Source: Rhodobiaceae bacterium UBA4490 (GTDB lineage Bacteria > Pseudomonadota > Alphaproteobacteria > Parvibaculales > Parvibaculaceae). Taken from it: 64,000 bases of DNA. The translations under genes were made by a program, and so were the position numbers. Position 1 is the stretch's first letter, and each line of letters starts with the position of its first letter. Shown piece after piece: positions 27,715 to 38,035 of the stretch. The DNA is taken from NCBI GenBank assembly GCA_002389665.1, contig DGNO01000004.1, positions 1-64,000 of the forward strand, written 5' to 3'. Below the pieces are notes generated by a model. That model was given only the letters and a program-made list of their open reading frames with translations. It searched no databases and was not told where the DNA came from.

Positions 27715-28590
27715 TTATTGCGGCGCGATCACCGGACGCGAAGAACCGCCATCCGCCCCGACAATCTCGATTGTCGCATCATTGCGCAACTTTTCTATGA
27801 GGGCTTTCCCCTCTTCCTGAAGAAACTGCGCCGTCAGCTCGTCCTTTACCTCTTCAAAGCTGGGCTTGGGCTGCGGCCGGCGGTCTTCCAGCTTAATGAC
27901 ATGCCAGCCGAACTGGGTTTCCACCGGCTCGGAGATCTCGCCCGGCTTCAGCTTGAAAGCAGCTTCCGCAAAAGGCTCGACCATGTCGGTTTTAACGAAA
28001 TAGCCGAGATCGCCCCCATTCTCGCCGCTGGGGCCCGTGGATTTTTCCGCCGCCACCTCTTCGAAGGCTTTCCCGCCTTCAATCTCGGCGATTACCTCGC
28101 GCGCCTCCGCCTCGCTTGCCACGAGAATATGCCGGGCGCGCACTTCATCTTCAGGTTCCCGGGCGGCGATTTCCTGCTGGTAGTAGTCTTTCAGCGCCTC
28201 GTCCGTCGCTTTGCCGGAAATGAGCTGCGTCCAGTAAACGTCGCGCAGCGCCTTTTCCTTGTAATAGTCGACGCGGCGCTTCACCGAGGGATCGTCCCCC
28301 AAGCCCTTTTCCTCGGCCTCCTGGGAGAGAATTTTCCGGTCGATCAGCATGCTCAGAAGATATTGAAAGCGCACATTCTGCGGCAGCTGGTCGAGCACCC
28401 CGCCCAGCTCCTCTTCGGCAAGGGCGAGATCGGAAAACATGATCGCCTCGCCATTAACCTTGGCGACGGCCTGATCAGCGCTTTCCCCGGCCAGGGCGGG
28501 CTCCTGAGCGAAAGCCGGCGCGATGAGGGGGGCTTGGACCATGCCTGCCGTAATCCCCGCTGCCAGTGCCGATGCAAGTAAGAGCCGCAT
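27715..28590 (-). CDS. Peptidylprolyl isomerase, parvulin type, periplasmic (PrsA/SurA-like)
   Basis: Folding helper for exported proteins. The 291-residue precursor begins with a signal peptide ending near AFAQ (28-29). A SurA-N-like helical region (about 40-140) precedes a parvulin domain with RARHILVASEAEA, GGDLGYF and ETQFGWHVIKLED. The gene is divergent from secA across 270 bases, so export motor and periplasmic folding factor share a control region. Confidence 0.92.
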   Translation of the reverse strand: MRLLLASALAAGITAGMVQAPLIAPAFAQEPALAGESADQAVAKVNGEAIMFSDLALAEEELGGVLDQLPQNVRFQYLLSMLIDRKILSQEAEEKGLGDDPSVKRRVDYYKEKALRDVYWTQLISGKATDEALKDYYQQEIAAREPEDEVRARHILVASEAEAREVIAEIEGGKAFEEVAAEKSTGPSGENGGDLGYFVKTDMVEPFAEAAFKLKPGEISEPVETQFGWHVIKLEDRRPQPKPSFEEVKDELTAQFLQEEGKALIEKLRNDATIEIVGADGGSSRPVIAPQ

Positions 28591-28735
28591 GCCGATCCTT
28601 CCCGGCGGAAAACCGCCAAAGCCGATAAACTGTTTGATACACCCTGTTACCAGCCTTTCAGGCCTCTGAGAAATGAATCTGCTGTAATTTTAGAGATTTA
28701 GGGCCCGAAAGCGCCCCCCTGCGGCAGGCGGTGAC

Positions 28736-28764
28736 ATTGACAGGTTAAGCCCCCAGCCCTTACA
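28736..28764 (+). promoter_or_regulatory. Candidate secA promoter
   Basis: A perfect TTGACA (28736-28741) is followed by 17 bases and TTACAT (28759-28764). The -10 is a weak match. The start would be near 28771, about 90 bases upstream of secA. Confidence 0.4.
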
Positions 28765-28790
28765 TGCTTGCCTACGTATTTCTGCCGTAA

Positions 28791-28808
28791 AGCGCCTCTA
28801 GAAAGGCG
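28791..28808 (+). other. Hairpin in the secA leader
   Basis: GCGCCT (28791-28796) and AGGCGC (28803-28808) form a perfect six-pair stem with a six-base loop, about 50 bases before the secA start. It may influence secA translation; no SecM-like reading frame is seen. Confidence 0.4.
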
Positions 28809-28860
28809 CTCCGGCACGCGAGGGGCTCCCCGCCCCCCGATAGAATGAGGTTAATACCCA

Positions 28861-31581
28861 ATGGCAAGCTTGGGCGCCCTGGCTCGGCGGTTTTTCGGCA
28901 CGTCGAATGACCGCAAATTGAAGGCTTACACACGCAACGTTGAGGCAATCAACGCCCTGGAGCCCGCCACCGAGGCGCTTTCCGACCTTGCCCTGCAGGA
29001 AAAGACCAACGAGTTCCGCGACCGGCTGGCAGGCGGGGAAAGCCTCGATGCGCTTTTGCCCGAAGCCTTTGCCGTGGTGCGCGAAGCGGCCCGGCGCACA
29101 CTCGGCCAGCGCCATTACGATGTGCAGCTGATCGGCGGCATGGTGCTGAACGAAGGCAAGATCGCCGAAATGAAGACGGGGGAAGGCAAGACCCTTGTCT
29201 CCACCCTTGCCGCTTATCTCAACGCTCTGCCCGGCAAAGGCGTCCATGTCGTGACGGTGAACGATTATCTGGCCAAGCGCGACGCCGCCTGGATGGGCCA
29301 GATCTACGAATTCCTCGGCATGAATGTCGGCGTCATCCTGCATGGGATGAGCGATGAAGAGCGCCGCGCCGCCTATGCCGCGGACATCACCTACGGCACC
29401 AATAACGAGCTCGGCTTCGATTATCTGCGCGACAACATGAAGTATCAGCTGAATGCCATGGTGCAGCGCGGGCATCATTTCGCCGTGGTCGACGAAGTGG
29501 ACTCCATCTTGGTCGATGAAGCGCGCACGCCGCTCATCATCTCCGGCCCCGTGGAAGACAAATCCGAGCTTTATACCAGCGTCGACAAGCTGATCCCGGA
29601 TTTGCCGGAAGAAGCCTTCGAGCTCGATGAAAAGGCCCGCACCGTCAGCCTGACGGAAGAAGGCAACGAGATCGTCGAGACGATGCTGGCCGAGCGCGAA
29701 CTTCTGAATGAAGGCGGGCTTTACGATGTGGAGAACATTTCTCTCGTCCACCACGTCAACAACGCCTTGAAAGCCCACAAGCTCTTCCAGAAGGACAAGG
29801 ACTACATCGTCAAGGGCGGCAAGGTCGTCATCATCGATGAGTTCACCGGCCGCATGATGGAAGGCCGGCGCTATTCGGACGGGCTGCACCAGGCGCTGGA
29901 AGCCAAGGAAGAAGTTCAGATCCAGCCGGAAAACCAGACGCTTGCCTCCGTCACTTTCCAGAATTACTTCCGCCTCTATGAAAAACTTTCCGGCATGACC
30001 GGCACGGCGCTGACGGAAGCGGAAGAATTCATGGATATTTACGGGCTCGACGTGGTGGAAATCCCGACCAACCTGCCCATCTCCCGTAAGGATGAAGACG
30101 ACGAGGTTTACCGCACCGCACGCGAGAAATACGAAGCCATCGTCGAAGAGATCGCCGATTGCATGGAACGCGGCCAGCCCGTTCTCGTCGGCACCACCTC
30201 GATCGAGAAATCCGAACTTCTTTCCGACTTCCTGAAGAAAAAGCGCATCAAGCACAATGTGCTGAATGCCCGCTACCACGAACAGGAAGCGCTTATCATC
30301 GCCCAGGCCGGTGTGCCCGGCGGCGTGACCATCGCAACGAACATGGCCGGCCGCGGCACCGACATTCAGCTTGGCGGCAATATCGATATGCGCCTCGAAG
30401 AAGAGGCGGCAGGCCTTGAAGGCGACGCGCTGGAAACGAAAAAGGCCGAGCTTCTCAAGGATATCGAAGCGAAGAAGCAGATCGCACTTGAGGCAGGCGG
30501 CCTTTACGTCATCGGCACGGAGCGCCATGAAAGCCGGCGCATCGACAACCAGCTGCGCGGGCGCTCGGGCCGCCAGGGAGACCCCGGCCGCTCGAAATTC
30601 TATCTTTCGCTCGAAGACGATCTGATGCGCATCTTCGGCACCGACCGCATGGACGGCATGCTGCAGAAGCTCGGCCTGCAGGAAGGCGAGGCGATCGTCC
30701 ATCCCTGGATCAACAAGGCGCTGGAAAAGGCGCAGGCCAAGGTCGAGGCACGCAACTTCGATATCCGTAAGAACCTTCTGAAGTTCGACAACGTGATGAA
30801 CGATCAGCGCAAGGTGATCTTCGAGCAGCGCATCGAGCTGATGCGCATGGACGACGTCTCCGAGACCATTGCCGACATGCGCCATGAAGTGATCGAAGAC
30901 ATGGTAAGCACCCACATCCCCGAAAAGGCCTATGCCGAGCAGTGGGATGTGGACGGGCTTCTGGAGGAAACGAAAAAAATCCTCAGCCTCGATCTGCCGA
31001 TCAAGGATTGGGCCGCCGAAGAAGGCATTGCGGATGAAGAAATCCGTGAGCGCATCACCCGCGCCGCCGATGCTCATATGGCGCAGAAAGTGACGCAAGT
31101 CGGCCCGGAAATCATCCGCCAGGTGGAAAAGGCCGTGCTCCTGCAGCTCATCGACGGGCGCTGGCGCGAGCATTTGCAAATGCTCGATCATCTGCGCCAG
31201 GCCGTGGGCCTGCGCGGCTATGCCCAGCGCGACCCGCTTAACGAATATAAGACGGAAGCCTTTGAACTTTTCGAAGCGCTGCTCATTCGCCTGCGCCGGG
31301 ATGTGACCGAGCAGCTGATGAATGTGCAATTCGTTTCCGAAGCCGATGCGCCGAAGCTGGAAGAACAGGCCCTGCCCGAAATGCACGCCCACCATGTCGA
31401 CCCTCTCACCGGGCGCGATGAAATGGAAGAGGCCGGCGATACCGCAACGATGACGCGCGCCCGCGCCGATGTTCCCATGAACCCGAACGATCCTTCGACC
31501 TGGGGCAAGATTTCGCGCAACGCGCCCTGCCCTTGCGGCTCAGGTAAGAAATACAAGCATTGCCACGGAGCAGTCGCCTAA
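28861..31581 (+). CDS. secA: Preprotein translocase ATPase SecA
   Basis: Motor that drives proteins through SecYEG. It is full length (906 residues). Walker A KTGEGKT is at 105-111, followed by the DEAD-type [16 protein letters not shown]. The central GTDIQLGGN helicase motif and the helical scaffold are present. The C-terminal zinc site [13 protein letters not shown] (890-902) for SecB and lipid contact is intact. The start ATG lies after ATGAGG. Confidence 0.98.
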   Translation: MASLGALARRFFGTSNDRKLKAYTRNVEAINALEPATEALSDLALQEKTNEFRDRLAGGESLDALLPEAFAVVREAARRTLGQRHYDVQLIGGMVLNEGKIAEMKTGEGKTLVSTLAAYLNALPGKGVHVVTVNDYLAKRDAAWMGQIYEFLGMNVGVILHGMSDEERRAAYAADITYGTNNELGFDYLRDNMKYQLNAMVQRGHHFAVVDEVDSILVDEARTPLIISGPVEDKSELYTSVDKLIPDLPEEAFELDEKARTVSLTEEGNEIVETMLAERELLNEGGLYDVENISLVHHVNNALKAHKLFQKDKDYIVKGGKVVIIDEFTGRMMEGRRYSDGLHQALEAKEEVQIQPENQTLASVTFQNYFRLYEKLSGMTGTALTEAEEFMDIYGLDVVEIPTNLPISRKDEDDEVYRTAREKYEAIVEEIADCMERGQPVLVGTTSIEKSELLSDFLKKKRIKHNVLNARYHEQEALIIAQAGVPGGVTIATNMAGRGTDIQLGGNIDMRLEEEAAGLEGDALETKKAELLKDIEAKKQIALEAGGLYVIGTERHESRRIDNQLRGRSGRQGDPGRSKFYLSLEDDLMRIFGTDRMDGMLQKLGLQEGEAIVHPWINKALEKAQAKVEARNFDIRKNLLKFDNVMNDQRKVIFEQRIELMRMDDVSETIADMRHEVIEDMVSTHIPEKAYAEQWDVDGLLEETKKILSLDLPIKDWAAEEGIADEEIRERITRAADAHMAQKVTQVGPEIIRQVEKAVLLQLIDGRWREHLQMLDHLRQAVGLRGYAQRDPLNEYKTEAFELFEALLIRLRRDVTEQLMNVQFVSEADAPKLEEQALPEMHAHHVDPLTGRDEMEEAGDTATMTRARADVPMNPNDPSTWGKISRNAPCPCGSGKKYKHCHGAVA

Positions 31582-31593
31582 AGGCAAAAATGC

Positions 31594-32247
31594 TCAGCCG
31601 CCCGATTTGGCGGCGAAGGGATAGGCTTCAAGAGAAAACGCGGTAGCGGCAAGGCTATCGCGTTTTTTCATGCGCGCCCACCAGGCGGCAAGCTCGCCCC
31701 GCTCTTCCATCAAGGCAAGGCCCTGACGGGTTTGCATCAGATAGTCCATCATCGGCGCGAAGTGACAATCGGCAAGGCTGAACGCCGCGCCGACAAGCCA
31801 GTCGCCACCCCCATAATGGCCGGCAAAAGCGTCAAGCGATTTAGCCAGCCGCGCTTCCATGCGCTCGCTCAGCATGTCGTCCGGCCAGCCGCCTGCAATC
31901 GGCGCGAAGATCTGCTGCGTCACGATTTCGCGAATATCGGGCCAGATGTAATTGTCGAGCATGGCGATGGCGGCACGCACATGGGCGCGGCTTGCGGCAT
32001 CTTCCGGCAGGAGCGCCGGGCCGCCCGCGGCCTCTTCAAGATAAAGGCAGATAGGGACCGTCTCGAAGAAGCGCTGACCGTCATGGGTCAGCACCGGCAC
32101 CTTGGCGAAAGGATGGGCGCTTTTGCCCATCCCCTCCGAGATGAAGTCGATCTCCTCGAACGCATAGGCGAGCGCCTTTTCCTCCAGCACCAGCCGCACG
32201 ATCCGCGTATAGGCGCTGTAGGCGGCGCCTTGCAGCGTCAGGCTCAT
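31594..32247 (-). CDS. Glutathione S-transferase family protein
   Basis: A 217-residue thioredoxin-fold plus helical-domain protein. The N-terminus reads QGAAYSAYTRIVRLVLEEK, with Ser and Tyr at the glutathione-thiol position. KVPVLTHDGQRFFETVPICLYLEE is the glutathione-binding segment with the cis-Pro. The C-terminal helical domain contains LVGAAFSLADCHFAPMM. The start is the ATG at 32247, which overlaps the stop codon of the MFS gene (ATGA); the pair is co-translated. The substrate is unknown. Confidence 0.9.
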   Translation of the reverse strand: MSLTLQGAAYSAYTRIVRLVLEEKALAYAFEEIDFISEGMGKSAHPFAKVPVLTHDGQRFFETVPICLYLEEAAGGPALLPEDAASRAHVRAAIAMLDNYIWPDIREIVTQQIFAPIAGGWPDDMLSERMEARLAKSLDAFAGHYGGGDWLVGAAFSLADCHFAPMMDYLMQTRQGLALMEERGELAAWWARMKKRDSLAATAFSLEAYPFAAKSGG

Positions 32248-33599
32248 GCGCCCGCCTGCTGTTCGAACTTCAGCCGCCGGCCTGCCGCCCAATAATGATA
32301 GGCCGCCCAGATGTTAAGCATCGCCGTGCCGAAAAGCGCCCAGCGCAGCGAATCCACGCCGAAGCCGTAATCGGCGCGCAAGACGTCGGAGATGATACCC
32401 ACAACCTGCGGACCAAGGCCAAGGCCGATAAGGTTCAGGATGAAAAGCATCACGGCCGAGGCAAGCGCGCGCTGGCGCAGCGGCGTCAGCGTCTGGATCA
32501 TCGCGAAGGATGGGCCGAGATAGAAGGCACCGAGCAGCGAGATCGGCACATAGAGCACCCAGAGAATGGAAACATCGATCCCGCCGATGCTAAAGGCCGG
32601 GAAATTGTCGATGAGATAGAAGACCGCGATAAAGGGCACGGCAGCGAGCTTGGCGATTGCCACGACCCAGGTGTTCCAGCGCACATCTTTCTTGGAAAGA
32701 TGATCGGTCAGCTTGCCGCCGATCAGCGCGCCAAGCCCGCCGACAATACCGACAAGCGGGGCGAGCCAGGTGCCGACTTCCGCCGGTGACATGCCATGCG
32801 TGCGAATGAGAAAGGCCGGCCCCCAGGCGATACCGCCATAACCGACAAACGAGGTAAGCGTCACGCCGATGACCACATGGCGCGCAGCAATCTTGCTCCA
32901 GAGATGGTGAAAGCCCGCCTTGATCATGCCGGTGAAAAGCGCCAGCGTCATGGGCGGATGGGCTTCCTGCTCGCCCGCTCCTTCCGAATGGCCGCGCGGC
33001 GGCTCGACCAGCGTATAGCGCACGAGAAGCGCGATAAGGACGCCGGGCAGGCCAACCACGAAGAAAGCCATACGCCAGCCGTAAAGTTCCGTCACCCAGC
33101 CGCCGACGAAAAGCCCGATCATCACGCCGAGATAAACGCCGAGCGAATAGATCGCCATGGCGCCCGCCCGCTCGGTCGGCCCGTAAAGGTCGGCGATCAT
33201 GGAATGGGAAGGTGGGCTCGAGCCTGCCTCGCCGATCCCCACGCCGATGCGCGCGAGCGCAAGCGTCCAGAAATTATTGGCAAGGCCGCACATGGCCGTC
33301 ATGGCGGACCAGATGGCGATGGCGCCGGCAATGATGTTGCGCCGGTTGCTGCGGTCCGCCCAGATGGCGATGGGAATGCCGAGCGTGGCGTAGAAAAGTG
33401 CAAAGGCGATGCCGCTCAAGAACCCGATTTGCGTATCGGAAAGCAGGAGATCGGCCTTTAGCGGCTCGACCAGAATGCCGACAATGTTCCGGTCCACATG
33501 GCTCGATGTGTAACCGAGTACCAGAATGCCGAGCGCATAAGACCGGTATCCCGGCGTGATTTTATCGGCCGGTGACACCGGCGCCGTTTCTTGAGCCAT
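32244..33599 (-). CDS. MFS transporter, spinster-like family
   Basis: A 451-residue secondary transporter with about 12 membrane spans. TM1 contains the SSHVDRNIVGI segment and the loop between TM2 and TM3 has the MFS motif A variant ADRSNRR (81-87), followed by IGEAGSSPPSHSMIADL in TM4. These features are typical of the spinster-like group of bacterial MFS carriers. The substrate is not predictable. It is translationally coupled to a GST gene. Confidence 0.9.
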   Translation of the reverse strand: MAQETAPVSPADKITPGYRSYALGILVLGYTSSHVDRNIVGILVEPLKADLLLSDTQIGFLSGIAFALFYATLGIPIAIWADRSNRRNIIAGAIAIWSAMTAMCGLANNFWTLALARIGVGIGEAGSSPPSHSMIADLYGPTERAGAMAIYSLGVYLGVMIGLFVGGWVTELYGWRMAFFVVGLPGVLIALLVRYTLVEPPRGHSEGAGEQEAHPPMTLALFTGMIKAGFHHLWSKIAARHVVIGVTLTSFVGYGGIAWGPAFLIRTHGMSPAEVGTWLAPLVGIVGGLGALIGGKLTDHLSKKDVRWNTWVVAIAKLAAVPFIAVFYLIDNFPAFSIGGIDVSILWVLYVPISLLGAFYLGPSFAMIQTLTPLRQRALASAVMLFILNLIGLGLGPQVVGIISDVLRADYGFGVDSLRWALFGTAMLNIWAAYHYWAAGRRLKFEQQAGA

Positions 33600-33791
33600 C
33601 TCCTACCCCGCCTCGATTTTTCAAATTCTTGTTGCGGGCAATCTATCTGCTTGTTGCCGCGGCGACAATCGGCCTTTCGCGTTTTGCCGGGCCGGGCGGC
33701 GCTGAAAACCGCCCTCTGGCTTTGTTTGCACCGCGCTCTGCGGCTGTCATAATGCGCGCCAACAAACAATAAGGTCAGCAGGAGAGCGCTC

Positions 33792-34976
33792 ATGACATCC
33801 CCCGTTCCCTTTAAGGTCGACATTCCCCAAAGCGTCATCGACGGCATCCTGGCCAAGGTCCGTCAATATGAATGGCATGAAATGCCGATTATCGATGATG
33901 GCGGAGACCGCTGGGCCTATGGCACGGACATGGCCTATCTGAAGGAGCTGTGCGAGTACTGGACGCACCATTATGACTGGCGCGCCTTCGAGACGAAGCT
34001 CAATGCCTTCCCTCAGTTCAAAACCGAAATCGACGGGCAGGAAATTCACTTCCTGCATGTCAAAGGCTCCGGTGCCAATCCGCAGCCCGTCCTTCTCACC
34101 CATGGCTGGCCGGGCTCGGTGCTGGAATTTTACGACGTCATCGAACCTTTGGCGCATCCGGAAAAATTCGGCGGCAATGCCGAAGACGGGCTGACGCTCA
34201 TCGTGCCGTCTCTTCCCGGCTACGGCTTTTCCGGCAAACCGAAAAAACCCGTCGGACCGAAATTCACTGCCGCGCTTTGGGACCGGCTCATGCGCGAGGT
34301 TTTGGGTTACGACACCTATATCGCTCAGGGCGGCGACTGGGGCTCGGTCGTCACCGGCTGGCTCGGCTACGAGCATGGGATAAATAAAGGCGGCGGCTGC
34401 AAGGCCATTCACCTCAACATGTACGGCGTGCGCCCGCCTGCTCTTCCCGAAACGGAGGAAGAAAAGAAATGGGCCGAAGGCGCCGCCTTCATGTTCGAAA
34501 TGGAAGGGGCGTATTTGCGCCTGCAAATGACGAAACCCCAATCGCTTTCCTATGCGATGATGGACAGCCCCGTGGGCGCGGCCGCCTGGATCGTGGAAAA
34601 ATTCGCAACCTGGGGCGACACGCGCGGGCCGGACGGCACGGTGCATATCGAGCATGCTTTTTCGAAAGACACGCTGCTGACCAACATCATGATCTATCTC
34701 GTCACCCGCACCTTCAACACCGCGACCTGGTATTACCGCGGCATGTTCGAGGAAGGCGGCACGAACATGGCGCCGGGCACGGCTGTAACTGTGCCCACCG
34801 GCATTGCCAATTATCCGGGGGAACTCTTTACCTTCCCGCCCCGTTCGATGGTGGAGAAAGGCTATAATGTCGTTCACTGGTCCACGTTCGACAAAGGCGG
34901 TCACTTCGCGGCACTGGAACAGGGCGAGGCTTTCGTCAAGGATCTGCGCGATTTCATCGGCCAACTTACCGGCTGA
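33792..34976 (+). CDS. Epoxide hydrolase with EHN domain, copy 1
   Basis: A 394-residue alpha/beta hydrolase of the microsomal/juvenile-hormone epoxide hydrolase group. The N-terminal EHN domain (about 5-105) is followed by the oxyanion motif HGWPG (104-108). The nucleophile is Asp182 in GGDWGS, and His371 (GGHF) completes the site. It is followed 45 bases later by a related gene of the same type and then by a carrier. The natural substrate is unknown. Confidence 0.9.
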   Translation: MTSPVPFKVDIPQSVIDGILAKVRQYEWHEMPIIDDGGDRWAYGTDMAYLKELCEYWTHHYDWRAFETKLNAFPQFKTEIDGQEIHFLHVKGSGANPQPVLLTHGWPGSVLEFYDVIEPLAHPEKFGGNAEDGLTLIVPSLPGYGFSGKPKKPVGPKFTAALWDRLMREVLGYDTYIAQGGDWGSVVTGWLGYEHGINKGGGCKAIHLNMYGVRPPALPETEEEKKWAEGAAFMFEMEGAYLRLQMTKPQSLSYAMMDSPVGAAAWIVEKFATWGDTRGPDGTVHIEHAFSKDTLLTNIMIYLVTRTFNTATWYYRGMFEEGGTNMAPGTAVTVPTGIANYPGELFTFPPRSMVEKGYNVVHWSTFDKGGHFAALEQGEAFVKDLRDFIGQLTG

Positions 34977-35021
34977 CCCCGCGCCGAAACCTCTCCGCGA
35001 CCGATTACAGAAAGAAGCCCC

Positions 35022-36239
35022 ATGACCCATCCCGTCATTCCCGCCGACCCGTTCACCATTCACGTCTCGGACGGCGAAATCGCGGATCTGAAAACCCGGC
35101 TCGCCCAGACCCGTCTGCCGAACGAACCGGACGGAAACGAAAATTGGGACTACGGCACCAATCTCAGCTACATGGAGCGGCTGCTGACCTATTGGCGCGA
35201 TGATTTCGATTGGCGCAAGCAGGAAGCCTGGCTCAACACGTTCAAGCAGTACCGCACGACGATCACGGATGAGGACGGGGCCGATCACGAAATCCATTTC
35301 ATCTATGAGCGCTCCTCGCAGCCGGACGCCATTCCGCTGATCATGACCCATGGCTGGCCCTCGAGCTTTCGCGAGTTTCTGGATGTCGTGGACCGGCTTG
35401 CCCATCCGCAAACCTATGGCGCGGACGGCCCGGCCTTCGATGTCATCATCCCTTCGCTGGTCGGTTACGGCTTTTCCTCAAAGCCGGCGCAGCCCATCGG
35501 CCCCGCCGCCATTGCCGAGCTTTGGCACAAGCTCATGACCGACGTGCTCGGCTACGACAAATACGCCGCCCAGGCCGGTGACTGGGGCAGCTTCGTCACC
35601 TCGCGCCTTGCGCTCCAGCATGCCGACAGTCTGCTCGCCATTCATCTGACCATGCTGCCGCTGCGCCCGGATGTGAAAGACAAGCCCGTAACGGAAGAAG
35701 AAGCCGCCTGGATCAAGGAAATGCAGGCCTGGTGGCGCCAGGAAGAGGGCTATCGCTCCATCCAGTCCACCAAACCCATGGCGCTTGCCTTCGGACTGCA
35801 CGATTCGCCTGCAGGCCTTGCCGGCTGGCTCGCGGATAAATATTACCGCCTTGGCGACACCGAAAAAACCCACCCCTGGGAGGGCATGGAAGCGCGCTTT
35901 CCCATGGACACGATCCTGACCCAGTTCTCCATCTACTGGTTCACGGGCACCATCAATTCCGCCAACACGCTTTATAAGGCGGGGCCTGCGGAAAACTCCA
36001 ACCGCCTGAAGCGGGGCGAAAAGGTCACCGTGCCCACCGCCTATAGCGAATATCCCATGGACACGCTCCCCCTTACCCCGCAAAGCTGGGCGGAACGCGG
36101 CTATAATCTGAAGCGCTTTAAAATCATGGAGCGCGGCGGCCATTTCGCCGCCATGGAAGAGCCGGAGCTTTTTGCAGACGACGTGCGCGCCGCCTTCAAA
36201 GAATTACTTCGGATAGATCGGGCAACATATGACACTTGA
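35022..36239 (+). CDS. Epoxide hydrolase with EHN domain, copy 2
   Basis: A 405-residue paralogue of the upstream gene. HGWPSS is at 110-115, the nucleophile Asp187 lies in AGDWGS, and RGGHFAAMEE near the end carries the catalytic His. The two proteins differ widely outside these motifs, so the duplication is old or they came from separate sources. The 3' end overlaps the next gene by 11 bases, which suggests that the hydrolase and the carrier are made together. Confidence 0.9.
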   Translation: MTHPVIPADPFTIHVSDGEIADLKTRLAQTRLPNEPDGNENWDYGTNLSYMERLLTYWRDDFDWRKQEAWLNTFKQYRTTITDEDGADHEIHFIYERSSQPDAIPLIMTHGWPSSFREFLDVVDRLAHPQTYGADGPAFDVIIPSLVGYGFSSKPAQPIGPAAIAELWHKLMTDVLGYDKYAAQAGDWGSFVTSRLALQHADSLLAIHLTMLPLRPDVKDKPVTEEEAAWIKEMQAWWRQEEGYRSIQSTKPMALAFGLHDSPAGLAGWLADKYYRLGDTEKTHPWEGMEARFPMDTILTQFSIYWFTGTINSANTLYKAGPAENSNRLKRGEKVTVPTAYSEYPMDTLPLTPQSWAERGYNLKRFKIMERGGHFAAMEEPELFADDVRAAFKELLRIDRATYDT

Positions 36240-38016
36240 GCAGATGATCGCGCTGGGACTTCTCATTCTGGCGCTGACGCTCTTTATCTGGGGCAAACTG
36301 CGTCATGACATCGTGGCGCTCATTGTCATGATCGGCACGGGCCTGAGCGGCCTCGTACCGGCGGATGCGCTGGTGGAAGGTTTCGGCCATCCCGCCGTCA
36401 TCACCGTCGCCGCCGTGCTTGTCGTCAGCCGGGCGCTGAAAAATGCCGGCACGGTCGATATCATCGCCCGCTATATCGGCCCTTTCACAAAAACCTCTTT
36501 CAGCCAGATGGCAGTGCTGACGGGGGTCTGCGCACTGGCCTCGGCTTTCATGAACAATGTCGGCGCGCTTGCCGTTCTCCTGCCCGTCGCACTTGCCAGC
36601 GCCGAGGAACGCGGCCGCCCGCCCGCTCTCCTTCTGATGCCGCTTGCCTTCGGCTCGATCTTGGGCGGCATGATGACGCTGATCGGCACGCCGCCCAATA
36701 TCATCATCTCTTCTTTCCGCGCCGATGCGATGGGCGCGCCTTACACCATGTTCGATTTTTCCTATGTCGGCGCTCCCGTCGCATTGGTGGGCCTTTTCTT
36801 CATCACGCTGATCGGCTGGCGGCTCATCCCGAAAGAGCGCAAAGGCGGGGTTTCGGGCGATGCGCTTTTTCATATCAACGATTACGTCGTGGAAGCGCGC
36901 GTGCGTGAGAAAAGCAAGCTTATCGACAAGCGCATGGTGCATCTGGAACAGATGACGGGCGAGGAAATCGCCGCCACCGGCAAGGTGGGCCCGGATGGTC
37001 AGATCGAAACACCCGATCCCTGGCGCACCATCAGTCACAACGACATTCTCATCCTGCGCGCCGACCCGAAGGATCTGGAACCCTGGATCGACGAGCTGGG
37101 ACTCGAGCTCATCACCGACCGCTCAAAAACCGCTGTGCAAAGCGAAAAGGAGCGGGGCGAGGCACTGCATTTGAGCGAGGCGATCGTTTCTCCCGATTCC
37201 ATGCTGCTTGGGCGCAGTGCTGCTTCCATCGAGCGCCGCTCCGGCTATCAGCTCTCGCTGCTCGCTCTTGCGCGCAAAAGCGAGCCGGTGCGCCGGCGTC
37301 TTCATAATGTGCGCTTTCAGGCAGGCGACGTTTTGCTTCTGCAGCAGCGCGGGGAGCAGCAACTGGAACTCATTCAGGAAATGGGCCTCTTGCCGCTGCC
37401 CGAACGCGGGCTCAGCCTCGGCCAGCCGCGTAAGGCGCTGAGCGCCGTGCTGATTTTCGCCGGTTGTATCGCCCTTTCCATGCTCGGCGTCCTGCCCATC
37501 GCCGTCGCCTTCATCACCGCCATCGTCGCCTATCTGCTGCTTGATATTCTCAATCTGCGCGAGCTTTATTCCTATATCGACTGGCCGGTCATCGTGCTTC
37601 TGGGCGGCATGATCCCGCTCGGCACGGCGCTCGAAGCCTCGGGCACCACCGCGCTCATTGCCGGCAGCCTGCTTGAGCTAACGGGCAATCTGCCCGCCTG
37701 GTGCATCATCGCGCTTTTGATGGTGGTGACGATGTTCCTCTCCGACCTGATGAACAACGCGGCCACCGCCCTCATCATGGCGCCGCTGGCCATTGCCATA
37801 GCAGGCGGTATGGGCGTCAACCCCGATCCGCTCTTAATGAGCGTAGCCATTGGCGCAAGCTGCGCCTTCCTCACGCCCATCGGCCACCAGTCCAACACGT
37901 TGGTCATGGCGCCGGGGGGATATAGGTTCGGGGATTATTGGCGGCTCGGCCTGCCGCTTGAAATTTTGATCGTGGCCGTCGCCGTGCCGCTGCTCATGGT
38001 CTTCTGGCCGCTCTAA
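36229..38016 (+). CDS. SLC13-type transporter with cytosolic TrkA-C (RCK_C) domains
   Basis: A 595-residue carrier. Two membrane halves of about five spans each are separated by a soluble region (about 210-400) in which RCK_C-like segments can be recognised (SVSPDSMLLG-type turns near 320-335). MNNVGALAVLLPVAL and GTPPNIIIS in the first half and MNNAATALIMAPLAIAI with HQSNTLVMAPGGYRFGDY in the second are characteristic of the anion-transporting ArsB/NhaD/SLC13 superfamily. Sulfate or dicarboxylates are typical family substrates. Its position behind two epoxide hydrolases hints at an organic acid or diol, which is inference. Confidence 0.88.
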   Translation: MTLEQMIALGLLILALTLFIWGKLRHDIVALIVMIGTGLSGLVPADALVEGFGHPAVITVAAVLVVSRALKNAGTVDIIARYIGPFTKTSFSQMAVLTGVCALASAFMNNVGALAVLLPVALASAEERGRPPALLLMPLAFGSILGGMMTLIGTPPNIIISSFRADAMGAPYTMFDFSYVGAPVALVGLFFITLIGWRLIPKERKGGVSGDALFHINDYVVEARVREKSKLIDKRMVHLEQMTGEEIAATGKVGPDGQIETPDPWRTISHNDILILRADPKDLEPWIDELGLELITDRSKTAVQSEKERGEALHLSEAIVSPDSMLLGRSAASIERRSGYQLSLLALARKSEPVRRRLHNVRFQAGDVLLLQQRGEQQLELIQEMGLLPLPERGLSLGQPRKALSAVLIFAGCIALSMLGVLPIAVAFITAIVAYLLLDILNLRELYSYIDWPVIVLLGGMIPLGTALEASGTTALIAGSLLELTGNLPAWCIIALLMVVTMFLSDLMNNAATALIMAPLAIAIAGGMGVNPDPLLMSVAIGASCAFLTPIGHQSNTLVMAPGGYRFGDYWRLGLPLEILIVAVAVPLLMVFWPL

Positions 38017-38035
38017 GCGAGCGCGCGGGTTCTTC

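Noticed and set aside
26234..27820. Long plus-strand ORF (528 codons) opposite argJ
   Set aside because: It is an antisense shadow of argJ with His/Arg-rich composition, as expected from GC-rich codon bias.
28798..31395. Long minus-strand ORF (865 codons) opposite secA
   Set aside because: It is an antisense shadow; the plus strand is unmistakably SecA.
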